Virus record (IMG/VR): IMGVR_UViG_3300026484_000463
Span: 1-34,847 of that record
Reading direction: 5' to 3' (one strand)
Origin: a virus
Length of the DNA: 34,847 bases
A program made the translations under genes and the position numbers. This document shows, in pieces, positions 8,443 to 16,575 of the stretch (its first letter is position 1; each line of letters opens with the position of its first letter). The notes beneath the pieces are model-generated. The model ran no database searches and was not told the DNA's origin. It worked only from the letters and a program-made list of their open reading frames with translations.

Positions 8443-8746
8443 CTGTGCCTCCTAAATCAACACTGAGTATTTTTGTATCTCCTGTAGCCACTTCAACGTA
8501 TTCGATGTTTATAGCTACGCTCTCACCAGTACCAATAGAGACATTTTTTACACTCACGCGTGGCTCATTTGTCTCTATGGCATCATATGTGTAGTCACAT
8601 GCCAGTACTACCCACTCATCTGTTACTGCCTTGTCAATGAGTTCAAAAAGACGGCTTCCATACTCTGGTTGCATTACACGGCTACCAAGCGGCGTTGCCA
8701 AAATGCGACCGATTGACTCCTCTGTGCTTATCTCTCTTGTTGTCAT
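8429..8746 (-). CDS. Baseplate protein W (P2 gpW / T4 gp25-like)
   Basis: 105 residues. EESIGRILATPLGSRVMQPEYGSRLFELID is the gp25/gpW signature (residues 8-37, quoted in parts: IGRILATPLGSRVMQPEYGS). The conserved acidic EYGS and the following helix match. It is a core wedge protein that nucleates sheath assembly. It starts four bases before the stop of gpV and overlaps J. Confidence 0.95.
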   Translation of the reverse strand: MTTREISTEESIGRILATPLGSRVMQPEYGSRLFELIDKAVTDEWVVLACDYTYDAIETNEPRVSVKNVSIGTGESVAINIEYVEVATGDTKILSVDLGGTDATA

Positions 8747-9327
8747 GCTCTGCTCGCTCCGTCAGTTGTAGAGAAGTTTGTAAGATCGCCTTTAATATCT
8801 GTAACCGTTCCGCCTGTAGTTATATTCCCACCGGCAGAAAATTCACCGCTAACACTTACATTCCCAGAGACACTTATGTCTCCTGTATGTGTAGTTGTCG
8901 CAGTTATATTTACAGTGTCAGCTTTTACAGTTGCGCTCTTACATACAACACTAATAGCATTGACAGCATCTACTGTGAGCACTTTCTCTTTCGTGTCATA
9001 AGAGATGCGCGTTCCATCTTCATATTTAAACACTTCTTTTGTATCTGAGTAGCCAGATGGCTCTTTGCACCCTTTGTTAAAAAGCGAGCCAATGATGACA
9101 CCGCTGTCACCGTCTCCATAAGGAGCAAGAACAACAACCTGCTCACCAGCGCGGACAGGCGTTGCGTGAGACTTGAAGCTGTTTGCACTCTGCATAAACG
9201 GCAAAAAGTCTGTTACACGGCCAAGAATATTTACACGAGCTAAAGCTAGACCCTCGGCACTCTTACTCTCTGTAACAGTTCCGATCTGCACAAGGTTATT
9301 TATGCGTCTTAGTATCTCAGCGCTCAC
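8743..9327 (-). CDS. Baseplate assembly / spike protein V (P2 gpV-like)
   Basis: 194 residues from a GTG at 9327 that overlaps the holin stop (GTGA). Residues 1-80 are the OB-like domain (GLALARVNILGRVTDFLPF, then VRAGEQVVVLAPYGDGDSGV). Residues 95-185 form a repetitive beta-helix-like shaft (TVKADTVNITATTTHTGDIS, then repeated VSG/GG units), as in gpV and T4 gp5C spikes that pierce the outer membrane. No C-terminal HxH iron-binding tip is visible. It ends in DGASRA. Confidence 0.92.
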   Translation of the reverse strand: MSAEILRRINNLVQIGTVTESKSAEGLALARVNILGRVTDFLPFMQSANSFKSHATPVRAGEQVVVLAPYGDGDSGVIIGSLFNKGCKEPSGYSDTKEVFKYEDGTRISYDTKEKVLTVDAVNAISVVCKSATVKADTVNITATTTHTGDISVSGNVSVSGEFSAGGNITTGGTVTDIKGDLTNFSTTDGASRA

Positions 9328-9656
9328 TCTGCATCCTTTTTCTTTGTCTCTATTTTTAAACGACGAGCTATAAGCTCTTCTATAAAGTAGATTCCACGAG
9401 TACCCTGATGCGCACTCATTCCAATGAGTGCTGCAGTAAGCATCCTGTCAAGGTCTGCATACTCACAAAGAAAAAAAGTAACCACCCCTAAAAATCCAGA
9501 TATTATTAAGTCACCGAGCAACTCTGAAAAACTAAACCTAGCCAATGTCCCATCTTTGAGTTTTTTTACATTATGTGCAACACCACCAAACATAGCCATA
9601 GCAAATACCCATACGTATGTAATAAAACTGTAGTTCTGAGGGTCTTTGTGTGGCAT
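9324..9656 (-). CDS. Phage holin (LydA-like)
   Basis: 110 residues from ATG 9656, with GGAG seven bases upstream; the upstream in-frame ATG at 9683 lies within the previous gene. Three hydrophobic segments: FITYVWVFAMAMFGGVAH, LLGDLIISGFLGVVTFFLCEY and MLTAALIGMSAHQGTRGIYF, ending with a charged tail. The FSELLGDL and GMSAHQGTR motifs are typical of LydA/holin-3 families. It would form inner-membrane lesions at lysis. No endolysin gene accompanies it in the window, so lysis genes are split or an unrecognised gene fills that role. Confidence 0.85.
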   Translation of the reverse strand: MPHKDPQNYSFITYVWVFAMAMFGGVAHNVKKLKDGTLARFSFSELLGDLIISGFLGVVTFFLCEYADLDRMLTAALIGMSAHQGTRGIYFIEELIARRLKIETKKKDAE

Positions 9657-9657
9657 A

Positions 9658-10086
9658 TTAAAGCTCCCATTTTGCAGCATCATAAACCACCGTAAACTTC
9701 ATACGAGTTCCACCATAGAGCTTCTCCTGGTGTTCTACAAGTACTTCATCACCGTCAAATGTTCTGTACTCATAAAAATCTGTACTCTCATACCCAATCG
9801 CCTTAAGCACATCACTCATAACTGTTCTTAGTGTTGCCATTGTTGTTTCGCTGTCACTTACTAGCACATCAACTTCTATCTGCAATCTATAACTAGAACT
9901 TGCGCTTGTACTATTATCAACACTGCTTCCAGTATCACGAACAACAAGTGCAGGCATATCTTTATCTTGAAGCCTAGACTGTGCCCACTCGTCAACTTTT
10001 ACAATGTCATTCATATAGCCATTAGCAATAGAAATATCTTGTAATCTTGTTTTAATAATATCTACAATCTTTTGACGACGGCTCAC
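9658..10086 (-). CDS. Tail terminator / tail completion protein
   Basis: 142 residues. The early helix RRQKIVDIIKTRLQDISIANGY and the beta-rich MPALVVRDTG ... SYRLQIEVDVLVSD ... KFTVVYDAAKWEL fit phage tail terminators (lambda gpU fold), which cap the tail and join it to the head. Located between the head-tail joining gene and the holin. It overlaps its upstream neighbour by four bases. The family assignment is by pattern and position. Confidence 0.72.
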   Translation of the reverse strand: MSRRQKIVDIIKTRLQDISIANGYMNDIVKVDEWAQSRLQDKDMPALVVRDTGSSVDNSTSASSSYRLQIEVDVLVSDSETTMATLRTVMSDVLKAIGYESTDFYEYRTFDGDEVLVEHQEKLYGGTRMKFTVVYDAAKWEL

Positions 10087-10397
10087 GGTCTATCCTTACT
10101 TAAGTACAGTTTTCTAACACCACTTTGCGGTGGGTCCATATCTATCACATAGTAAGTCATATTATTTACTATGACACTATCTCCATGTACCAATGACGAA
10201 ACATCATCAGCTTTACATGTAACACTAGGAACAGACGCAGAAACATCACTGTCAAGACCACTGTCAAAGACCACATCATCTTTCTCATCAAAGTAAACAG
10301 ATACAGTCTCGCCACTCTCAAGGAGTGCCTCATCTGTAAACTCTTCATCGTTGAAGAAAACATCTAAGTCTTGATTCAACTGATCTTTAAATGACAC
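10083..10397 (-). CDS. Head-tail joining protein (lambda gpFII-like)
   Basis: 104 residues from a GTG at 10397 that shares one base with the stop of the preceding gene and has GAGG six bases before it. The C-terminal YYVIDMDPPQSGVRKLYLS matches the strand pattern of the FII/attachment family ('IDxDPPxSGVxxLxLS'). The protein would form the interface ring between connector and tail. Order capsid, decoration, unknown, FII-like, terminator is normal for lambda-type heads. Confidence 0.8.
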   Translation of the reverse strand: MSFKDQLNQDLDVFFNDEEFTDEALLESGETVSVYFDEKDDVVFDSGLDSDVSASVPSVTCKADDVSSLVHGDSVIVNNMTYYVIDMDPPQSGVRKLYLSKDRP

Positions 10398-10696
10398 TAT
10401 GCGCCTCGTTTATCTGCGAAATAACTTTTTAAAGCTGCACTGTATGTGACATACTTTTTATTTTCAGTTTCAATGTCAAATTGTTCTATAAGAGCTTGTG
10501 CTTCTTTGTATGACAATGCATCGACCTCTTCATCACTCAATATGACAATAGAAGTATTACTATCTTCCGCAGTCGTCTTTTTGTGACCATTCAAGATGAG
10601 GCGCTCACCAAGAGCACCACCAACCTCAATGACTTCACCTGCCTTATATTTTCGGCCGCGATACTCTTCATCTCGCACAAGTTTGACAAACATCAT
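10397..10696 (-). CDS. Head completion region protein, unknown
   Basis: 99 residues, ATG 10696 or the adjacent ATG 10693, with AAGGA upstream. Residues 1-40 are a small SH3-like strand set (VKLVRDEEYRGRKYKAGEVI, then GERLILNGHK) seen in many phage head-region proteins that carry a 'GE.VEV...A..LI..G' pattern. The C-terminal half is an acidic helix with SYKEAQALIEQF. Probably a structural or connector accessory protein; the exact role is not known to me. Confidence 0.7.
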   Translation of the reverse strand: MMFVKLVRDEEYRGRKYKAGEVIEVGGALGERLILNGHKKTTAEDSNTSIVILSDEEVDALSYKEAQALIEQFDIETENKKYVTYSAALKSYFADKRGA

Positions 10697-10702
10697 TTGT
10701 CC

Positions 10703-11068
10703 TTATCTGTACTCAATGCCGACATACACAGTGCCTGCAATAGATGCAGCTTTCGTGCTTGTTGCAATACCAGCGACTGCGAACTTAGTCCCAGTTCCAT
10801 CTCCAACAGTGTCCGTCTTAACAGTAATGACTCTGTTAATATGATCAAAGTAAACTTTGTCACCGATTGCAATAGCATCTGCAGTCGCTGCATTGATCTC
10901 ATATATCCCTTCGACTTCAAGAGCAACAACTTCACCTGTAAGTCCTGAAGTACTCGCGATTCCTATCATTGTAAGTCCCAAAGGAACAACATCTCCAACA
11001 TCAACTGCACCCGTCAATGTAAAGTCAATTTTTTTACCCTCTTTGTATAAAACAGCCTCTTTTGCCAT
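10703..11068 (-). CDS. Capsid decoration protein, DUF2190 family
   Basis: 121 residues, with a GAGA-rich ribosome site. The sequence KIDFTLTGAVDVGDVVPLG, GEVVALEVEGIYEI, AIAIGDKVYFD and the final FAVAGIATSTKAASIAGTVY follow the DUF2190 pattern of a compact beta domain with GD-V-Y-F and a K-x-x turn. DUF2190 proteins decorate capsids at trimer contacts. It directly follows the capsid gene, where such proteins are coded. Confidence 0.87.
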   Translation of the reverse strand: MAKEAVLYKEGKKIDFTLTGAVDVGDVVPLGLTMIGIASTSGLTGEVVALEVEGIYEINAATADAIAIGDKVYFDHINRVITVKTDTVGDGTGTKFAVAGIATSTKAASIAGTVYVGIEYR

Positions 11069-11087
11069 AATTCTCTCCTTCTATTTA

Positions 11088-13028
11088 TTATGCGCCAGCA
11101 TTTTTGTAAAGACCACGGAAGTCTTCAGCATATACACCAAAATCAAATACACACTCAAATGTAACACCACTTAAGTTTCTATCTGATTCACGAACAATTG
11201 GTTTACGACCTGTACCTTGTAGGTAAAGTACTTTAATAGTACGACGAGGTGCTGCCAAATACCATGGAGTTGCTTCAAGCTCACTATCAACAACAACATC
11301 AAGTGTGTTTCTATGAACATTCACAACACCACTATTGTTAGCAGCTGGATCAGACTCTGAATTTAAAAGCTGTAATGCAGCTGTCTCATTTTCAGGTGAA
11401 ACCAAAAGATACTTAGGTGTAATGTTAAGTTTCACACCGTTTTCTTCTTGACGACGCATCTTTGTTCTTGCAGATGTCAATGAATCAGTTGCAATTGCAG
11501 CACCGGTTGCATCATAGTTTTTATGTGCAGTAGCATCAAAGATAGGTTTGTCATCACTCATTTTATAGTTTTCAAATTCACCGCGCCCTTGTAAGAGATC
11601 ATAAACAATACTGTTCGCACTACGGCGAGCCATAGATCCAAACTCTTCAAAGAATTTTTGAAATGCACCAAGATCATCATTGATAAGCATCTGGCGAGTC
11701 ACACGGAACTTCGCACCATAACTCTCAAGCTTGAATGTTTCACCATGTTCACCAAACTCGATGTTTTTAAGCTCACCGTTTTCTGCAATTTTCTGAAGTT
11801 TACCGCCTGTTTGCATATGTGCCGCAACGCCTTGTTTGAAGTCTTTTACATCTACAGCTTGTGTCCAAACATCAAATGTACCCTCTGCTTCACTAAATGC
11901 CATATCAAGCATTTTGTTTGCAACATTGCTAAGTAAAACAGGAAAATCACTTGTACTCATCGCTCTTTGAATAAGCTCTTCTTTGTCAAAACCGTCATAA
12001 GATGTAATTGCACGCGCAATTTCCAACATTGAAGCACCGGTAAACTTATGAGCATCAGCATGTTGATTTTCAACCTTACCGCCAAATCTCATAATAAGAC
12101 CCTGGGCAACAGCTCTTTTTATATCGCCTTCATCACCCTCTTTTTGACGTTGAAAATTAACATTAGCTTGTTTATCAGCTTTCACTGCCAGTAAAGAGCG
12201 TGTAAATGCTGCTTCATCCATTTTTGGATCTTCTAAAGCACGATTAAGTTCCTCGCCACTAATAAGCCCTGAATGAGCCTCTGCAATTGTACGAATAGAC
12301 TCGCGTCTCTCTAAATCTGCAAGCTTCTCCTCTGCTTTTTGTTTATCTGCTGCAACACGCGCAACCTCTTGATTTACTTCATCAATCTTACGATTGATTG
12401 CATCTTGATCTGCACCACCTGATTTTAAAGCATCAAGCTCACGGCGTAAAATCTCCAATTTGTCCATAATATCTCCTTCGTTAAAATTTTCACTTCGACC
12501 TATCCCAGCTTTTGGGTCGGCACCTATATCTACCAATGAAGCCTCTTGAAACTCCCATCGAACAACTTCAACAAGCGGCACATCACCTTCTCTTTGAGTA
12601 ATGCGAACATCTTGTTTTTTGCCTCCGACTGAGATTTCACTAAGTGTTCCCTCTTCAACCATTCTCCAGAACATCTCTGCATCAGGGTTAGCCGCTGAAA
12701 AGTGAGCTGTTGCTCTTAGTTCTTTGTTCTCAATGCGAACATTCTCAAGCTTTCCAAGTGGCAACTCACCATATTTTCCACTGCCATGCATCCAACGCAG
12801 CTTCGCATTTTGTGCACGAGTAAGGTCAATATTATCTTCACCATGAAGCAGCACTTCATCATATGCCTCTCCACTCCAGTAGTCAACTCTTCGAAGAGGT
12901 GTCTCTGTAGATATTAAAATATCAACACTCCTCTTCTCAGAATTAACAGTTTTACTGTCAATAGCAGCGCGGGCAAACTCTTGACTAGCTAAAAGCTTCT
13001 CTTTATTAAGCTTTTTTTGTTTTGGCAT
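11088..13028 (-). CDS. Prohead protease-major capsid protein fusion
   Basis: 646 residues with GGAGG six bases before the ATG. Residues 30-185 are a prohead protease domain (VDILISTETPLRRVDYWSGE; LRWMHGSGKYGELPLG with the His; EGTLSEISVGGKK with the Ser; QEASLVDIGADPKAGIG). Residues 190-270 are a scaffold-like coiled coil (DKLEILRRELDALKSGG). Residues 300-646 are an HK97-fold capsid of the Mu/lambda-portal phages (FPVLLSNVANKML, AKFRVTRQMLINDDLGAF, TPKYLLVSPENETAA, PWYLAAPRRTIKVLYL). Cleavage after assembly would free the capsid domain. The portal gene overlaps by 23 bases. Confidence 0.94.
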   Translation of the reverse strand: MPKQKKLNKEKLLASQEFARAAIDSKTVNSEKRSVDILISTETPLRRVDYWSGEAYDEVLLHGEDNIDLTRAQNAKLRWMHGSGKYGELPLGKLENVRIENKELRATAHFSAANPDAEMFWRMVEEGTLSEISVGGKKQDVRITQREGDVPLVEVVRWEFQEASLVDIGADPKAGIGRSENFNEGDIMDKLEILRRELDALKSGGADQDAINRKIDEVNQEVARVAADKQKAEEKLADLERRESIRTIAEAHSGLISGEELNRALEDPKMDEAAFTRSLLAVKADKQANVNFQRQKEGDEGDIKRAVAQGLIMRFGGKVENQHADAHKFTGASMLEIARAITSYDGFDKEELIQRAMSTSDFPVLLSNVANKMLDMAFSEAEGTFDVWTQAVDVKDFKQGVAAHMQTGGKLQKIAENGELKNIEFGEHGETFKLESYGAKFRVTRQMLINDDLGAFQKFFEEFGSMARRSANSIVYDLLQGRGEFENYKMSDDKPIFDATAHKNYDATGAAIATDSLTSARTKMRRQEENGVKLNITPKYLLVSPENETAALQLLNSESDPAANNSGVVNVHRNTLDVVVDSELEATPWYLAAPRRTIKVLYLQGTGRKPIVRESDRNLSGVTFECVFDFGVYAEDFRGLYKNAGA

Positions 13029-14400
13029 TTGTTTCCTCCTCTTTTAAAATTCCTGCATCTTTTAACATCGCATCTTCTTTTTCTCTTTGTTTAATAATTT
13101 CATCAAGGTCTTTTCCTTTTGAAGCGGCAAACTCTGAAAGTGTTGCAGTGCCAAGTTTGTACTCTTCAACAAAAGCCTTAATGTCTTTGAGTGGATCTAC
13201 CCACTCTTTTGCAGGGGCTATCCATCGAGGCTGAGTAAACTTTGTTTTATCTCGATAGTATGCAGATGCACTTAACCCTTTGATGTTTCCTGCATCTACA
13301 TTTGCATCAAGCCACTCTTCAAAGATAGGGTTAAGCACATAAGTAGCAAAATGCCACTGTTCACCTGCAAATGTTTTATTGTCCTGAATAAGTGAAGCAC
13401 GAGCCGAAGAAAAGTTGGTTTGTGTATAGTCACGAAAAGCAAGTTCATAACTCACTTTTCTACCGGTTGCTATCATACGAATGCAAGATCTCACGAACTC
13501 ACCATATTCATTCCCGCTGATTGTCGGGTCAAACATATGAATTTTTTCACCTTGATTAAGATAGTGGACCATTACACCGTTAATGTCGTAGATTGGATCT
13601 TGTTCCTCTGTTTGATTTAACTGGCCAAGTCTCCCTGCAACATTACTCGACTCAATCGCATAACCTATTCCAGCACGCGAGCGAAGTGATTGAATTGTTG
13701 CACTTTGATATCCGGCTAAGTTTCTTAAATCAATAATTATTTGTTTATATTCACTCAGCCCTCTGTATTGAGTAATTCTGTTTTGTCGCTTGTAATAATG
13801 AATAACTTCTGCTGCATCTACTTTTGTGTTTGTCATAAGGCCATTTTTTAAAATATATTTTTGCGGCGCACCGAATGTGTCAATCTCAATTCCATCCACA
13901 AAATTTTGCACTTCATTTATTCCTGTCGTCATATACGCTGTGTCAAATCTATCCGCTTCTATGAGTTGAATTTGAAAAGGATTTCTTTTATCGTTTTTAT
14001 GCACCTTGTGAATCAGCACTTCACCGTCCATCATTCTCTGGCCTGGAATAGTAGAGTGCATCTCATAAAAATGTTGTCGTTTTGTAAGATCACAATTTTG
14101 AGGCTTCATCCATTCTGTGAACTTTTTTTCTATTTCAATATCAATGGCAGCAATACCCGTTTTACTCTGAAATACCATTCCGTTTCCAAATGAATTAACC
14201 TTTATGGAATGGTCAATCCCGCTTACTATTCCGTTGTTTTCGTGAAGCCATCTTGCACGAGAGCGCAATGTGTCTCTATCTGGCGCTGCAGTTTGTTCAA
14301 AGTGTGTGTTTCCATTACGAAAATCTGCATTAGAACCACGGATTTTTCCACCCTCATAAAAACTTCTTTTAATATCAATAGCATCCATAAAAAGACTCAT
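13006..14400 (-). CDS. Portal protein (lambda gpB-like)
   Basis: 464 residues. GNTHFEQTAAPDRDTLRSRA near the start, LHENNGIVSGIDHSIKVN, QLIEADRF, IHYYKRQNRITQYRGLSE and SFSSARASL-like motif NFSSARASLIQDN are characteristic of the lambda-family portal. It makes the dodecameric DNA gate at one capsid vertex, binding terminase and joining proteins. It overlaps the upstream membrane-protein gene by four bases and the capsid gene by 23. The C-terminus has the usual charged helix (KQREKEDAMLKDAGIL). Confidence 0.95.
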   Translation of the reverse strand: MSLFMDAIDIKRSFYEGGKIRGSNADFRNGNTHFEQTAAPDRDTLRSRARWLHENNGIVSGIDHSIKVNSFGNGMVFQSKTGIAAIDIEIEKKFTEWMKPQNCDLTKRQHFYEMHSTIPGQRMMDGEVLIHKVHKNDKRNPFQIQLIEADRFDTAYMTTGINEVQNFVDGIEIDTFGAPQKYILKNGLMTNTKVDAAEVIHYYKRQNRITQYRGLSEYKQIIIDLRNLAGYQSATIQSLRSRAGIGYAIESSNVAGRLGQLNQTEEQDPIYDINGVMVHYLNQGEKIHMFDPTISGNEYGEFVRSCIRMIATGRKVSYELAFRDYTQTNFSSARASLIQDNKTFAGEQWHFATYVLNPIFEEWLDANVDAGNIKGLSASAYYRDKTKFTQPRWIAPAKEWVDPLKDIKAFVEEYKLGTATLSEFAASKGKDLDEIIKQREKEDAMLKDAGILKEEETNAKTKKA

Positions 14401-14597
14401 TTTCTAAGACCTTTCAGAGCTGCTACATACTGAGCAAACAAAATCAATCCAAATACAAGTATAGAAAAAACTATTCTAGTAAACATGGACCATTGAGAAA
14501 TATCAAATGACAGATGAACAAATGAGCAAAAAATATATAAAAGTGCTGACAAAAAAATCAGTTCTAAGACATAGTATTTTTTAATGAAATCTGACAT
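14397..14597 (-). CDS. Small two-helix membrane protein between gpW and portal
   Basis: 66 residues with two hydrophobic segments, LELIFLSALLYIFCSFVHL and MFTRIVFSILVFGLILFAQY, and a short basic end. It begins inside the gpW-like gene (17-base overlap) and stops inside the portal start, so it is fully embedded in the operon. Head gene clusters do not normally include a membrane protein at this point. It could be a holin-like or exclusion factor; nothing in the sequence decides this. Confidence 0.72.
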   Translation of the reverse strand: MSDFIKKYYVLELIFLSALLYIFCSFVHLSFDISQWSMFTRIVFSILVFGLILFAQYVAALKGLRK

Positions 14598-14811
14598 GTG
14601 CTTCCATTTTCATAGTTTGTTTACTCACACCGACAATATAGTCAGCTCCGTATTTTTCTACTTGAGATATGAGTCTGTCTTCACGCATTTCTAAGGCAGA
14701 CAAATCAGCACGAGTGAGCTCACGACCGTTCATCTTGTAGCTTTGTGATGTAAGAACTGCTGTGATAGCTTCTTGAACTTCGTCAAGCTGCTCGCCAAAA
14801 CTCTTCGCCAT
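14581..14811 (-). CDS. Head-tail joining protein (lambda gpW-like)
   Basis: 76 residues, first gene of the head operon on this strand. Pattern EAITAVLTSQSYKMNGRELTRADLSALEMR ... (quoted in parts: AITAVLTSQSYKMNGRELTR) matches gpW, which has a conserved AI....G..QS....G....ratl..L helix-turn-helix. gpW fills the bottom of the portal after packaging. In lambda it lies between terminase and portal; here a regulatory island separates terminase from it. Confidence 0.8.
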   Translation of the reverse strand: MAKSFGEQLDEVQEAITAVLTSQSYKMNGRELTRADLSALEMREDRLISQVEKYGADYIVGVSKQTMKMEAHVRFH

Positions 14812-14872
14812 TATCTGCCTTTTTTTAATTTTGTCGTAGTATCGCAGATTTGAAAAAAATTCTCTATGTCTA

Positions 14873-14992
14873 AAAAGTTCGGCATAGACTTTTACAAACT
14901 TTTTTGCTAGTAGTATAAAAGTTCGTAAAATAGGGGTAAAAAGTTTTGTTATTTGTATATTTTGTAGTTTTAAGTGGGAAAAGTTTGTAAAA
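14873..14992 (-). repeat. AAAAGTTYGTAAAA-type repeats in the gap before the head operon
   Basis: The 14812-15054 gap holds a perfect 14-base inverted repeat, TTTTACAAACTTTT at 14890-14903 and AAAAGTTTGTAAAA at 14979-14992. A one-mismatch copy AAAAGTTCGTAAAA lies at 14917-14930, and weaker AAAAGTT copies lie near 14873 and 14937. No gene fits in this gap. The repeats precede the minus-strand head genes and probably bind a regulator of late transcription. That role is inferred. Confidence 0.6.
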
Positions 14993-15014
14993 AATCTTAT
15001 AAAATTTAATAAAA

Positions 15015-15034
15015 TTCCCTCAAAAAAGAGGGAA
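15015..15034 (-). terminator. Intrinsic terminator after the antirepressor unit
   Basis: Stem TTCCCTC/GAGGGAA of seven pairs with an A6 (T6 on minus) loop, followed on minus by TTTTATTAAATTTT. It sits 21 bases after the stop of the 61-residue gene, so antirepressor transcripts should end here rather than enter the head operon. Confidence 0.75.
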
Positions 15035-15054
15035 ATATTATGATTTTTCAGTAA

Positions 15055-15240
15055 CTAAGAGTTGTTAGGGTCTAGTATCTCTGCTCTTTTAATTATCTCA
15101 GTCTCTAAAAAGTAAAGAGTGTAAGAGTATAGGTTCTCATCTGATATATCTTTGATGTGTATCAGTGAACCAACTAAGAGTGCTAATGACTTCAACTCTT
15201 TTGAAATATCTTCCAATTCTAACAGTTCTAAAGTTTTCAT
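15055..15240 (-). CDS. Small acidic protein next to the antirepressor, unknown
   Basis: 61 residues from ATG 15240, which has GGGAGGTG six bases upstream; longer in-frame versions lie inside the antirepressor and lack a site. The sequence MKTLELLELEDISKELKSLA is a leucine-rich helix, followed by IHIKDISDENLYSYTLYFLE. All-helical, no membrane segment. It is 11 bases after the antirepressor and shares its transcript and terminator, so it may modulate that protein. Not recognised. Confidence 0.75.
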   Translation of the reverse strand: MKTLELLELEDISKELKSLALLVGSLIHIKDISDENLYSYTLYFLETEIIKRAEILDPNNS

Positions 15241-15251
15241 CTCACACCTCC

Positions 15252-15992
15252 CTATAGTTCTATGATTTCTATGTCTTGCTTGATGCTGCCATTTCGTGGC
15301 TCCCAAAACATCACAAAGTGCATAACATCTTTAAGCTGGCTTTTGTGGATGTCCTGGTAATCATCAACATCAAAAAAGTTTTTGAGCTCTATCCAGATGG
15401 CTGGGGAGATGGTGCTGACACTCACACCTAAATCTCTTGCAACCTCTTTTGCTTTTTCCTGTATGGCATCACGGAGCTTTTTACGGTCTCGGCTGTCGAG
15501 ATAGACAACTTGTTGTGTTTGTGGTTGTTGCCCTATCTGTGGTGCTGTTTTGATGCTCTCTACCAAAGAGAGGATGGCATCAGTTTGTTTTTGTTGGTTC
15601 TCTACGAGTTTGAGTACTACTCCTATGAGTTGTGTATCATCTTGCGTGTTGTTTGCAAGTTTCATAGCCTCTCTCTCACACTTGATGAAGTACTTGCGTG
15701 TCTCTTTCCCTTTTGCATTGTTCTCAAGCATTGATAACTCTTTTGCCATGTCTAGGGTTACGATGTATTCTGTAAAAGTAGCAGTTGGATTCTTTGGATT
15801 ATTGGTTACTCTTTTTTGAGTAACCAAAACATAATCCACATTTTCCACGAAGTCATACTTTTTAATCGCTCTTTGAATCCAATCATTAAATCTTGTTTTT
15901 ACACCAAGATATTCGTGAATCTCTCTTGCATTAACTGAGTTTACTTCCTCAGCACCTATAACATTTACCTGTACCTTAATTAATTCCGACAT
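15252..15992 (-). CDS. AntA/AntB-type antirepressor with ORF6C-like C-terminus
   Basis: 246 residues from ATG 15992 with AAAGGAG six bases upstream. Residues 15-110 are an AntA domain: VNAREIHEYLGVKTRFNDWI, YDFVENVDYVLV, EYIVTLDMAKELSMLENNAK, KGKETRKYFIKCEREA. Residues 160-246 form a DNA- or protein-binding part with DSRDRKKLRDAIQEKAKEVA and a final helix. AntA proteins bind and inactivate phage repressors. It is transcribed away from a Cro-like HTH gene across a gap with TGACTT boxes, so it is probably repressed in the lysogen and released on induction. Confidence 0.88.
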   Translation of the reverse strand: MSELIKVQVNVIGAEEVNSVNAREIHEYLGVKTRFNDWIQRAIKKYDFVENVDYVLVTQKRVTNNPKNPTATFTEYIVTLDMAKELSMLENNAKGKETRKYFIKCEREAMKLANNTQDDTQLIGVVLKLVENQQKQTDAILSLVESIKTAPQIGQQPQTQQVVYLDSRDRKKLRDAIQEKAKEVARDLGVSVSTISPAIWIELKNFFDVDDYQDIHKSQLKDVMHFVMFWEPRNGSIKQDIEIIEL

Positions 15993-16008
15993 AGAATCTC
16001 CTTTATTC

Positions 16009-16094
16009 AAAGTCACTTATTAATGACTTATGATTTTAAAAGTATAAACTAAATGACTTTAAATAATTCTTAAATAGTAATTTATAAATGACTT
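16009..16094. promoter_or_regulatory. Operator array with TGACTT boxes between antirepressor and HTH gene
   Basis: TGACTT occurs at 16024-16029, 16054-16059 and 16089-16094, and its complement AAGTCA at 16010-16015, so the first two make a dyad. A looser ATTACTT lies near 16119. The gap is the divergent control region of the minus antirepressor (start 15992) and the plus HTH gene (start 16143), whose product is the obvious ligand. Confidence 0.6.
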
Positions 16095-16142
16095 TTATAT
16101 AGATTAAGCATTTATTCATTACTTTACATATAAAATACAAAT

Positions 16143-16349
16143 ATGAAAAATATTACTTATAAAGAAATAGCAAAAGATTTAGGGAAGACAGAAGGAACAA
16201 TTAAAAATTGGAAATCAAACCACCCCATTCTCTTAGAATATGTCAAACTCGGAGCCTTCTGCAAAAAAAACAATATCACCATCGAACACATTAAAAAGTG
16301 TGTAGAGTTGCAGGAACTGGTAAAGGGAGAGAGTGAAGATGGCAAGTAA
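16143..16349 (+). CDS. Small HTH transcriptional regulator (Cro-like)
   Basis: 68 residues. ITYKEIAKDLGKTEGTIKNWK is a helix-turn-helix with the recognition helix EGTIKNWK. It continues with a helix LLEYVKLGAFCKKNNITIEH and a basic, coiled end. The ATG is 40-50 bases downstream of the nearest operator box. It faces away from the antirepressor, a layout typical of a two-gene switch. Its last 48 bases recur twice downstream, which shows rearrangement in this region. Confidence 0.82.
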   Translation: MKNITYKEIAKDLGKTEGTIKNWKSNHPILLEYVKLGAFCKKNNITIEHIKKCVELQELVKGESEDGK

Positions 16350-16575
16350 AAAAGATATGTTTTCATATATCCAACCAAGTTTTAGTGCCACTGGGCTTAT
16401 AGAAACAGGCAAAGCACTGCTTGCATTTGCAAATATTGTCACAGCACTTGCAATCATAAACATCGTTTACAATCAGCAACACCCTCTGCTTTACTCTATA
16501 TGGGTGTTTTTTATCTTTGTTTTGTTATACTACATAGGATACAGACTCATAAAAAAGGGAGAAAAGTATGTTTGA
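16339..16575 (+). CDS. Small membrane protein, two helices
   Basis: 78 residues from ATG 16339, whose ribosome site AAGGGAGAG lies in the 3' end of the HTH gene (11-base overlap). Hydrophobic segments LLAFANIVTALAIINIVY and LLYSIWVFFIFVLLYYIGYR flank a short QQH loop, and the C-terminus is basic (LIKKGEKYV). Translationally coupled to the HTH gene. Function unknown; small membrane cargo genes of this sort are common in prophages. Confidence 0.75.
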   Translation: MASKKDMFSYIQPSFSATGLIETGKALLAFANIVTALAIINIVYNQQHPLLYSIWVFFIFVLLYYIGYRLIKKGEKYV

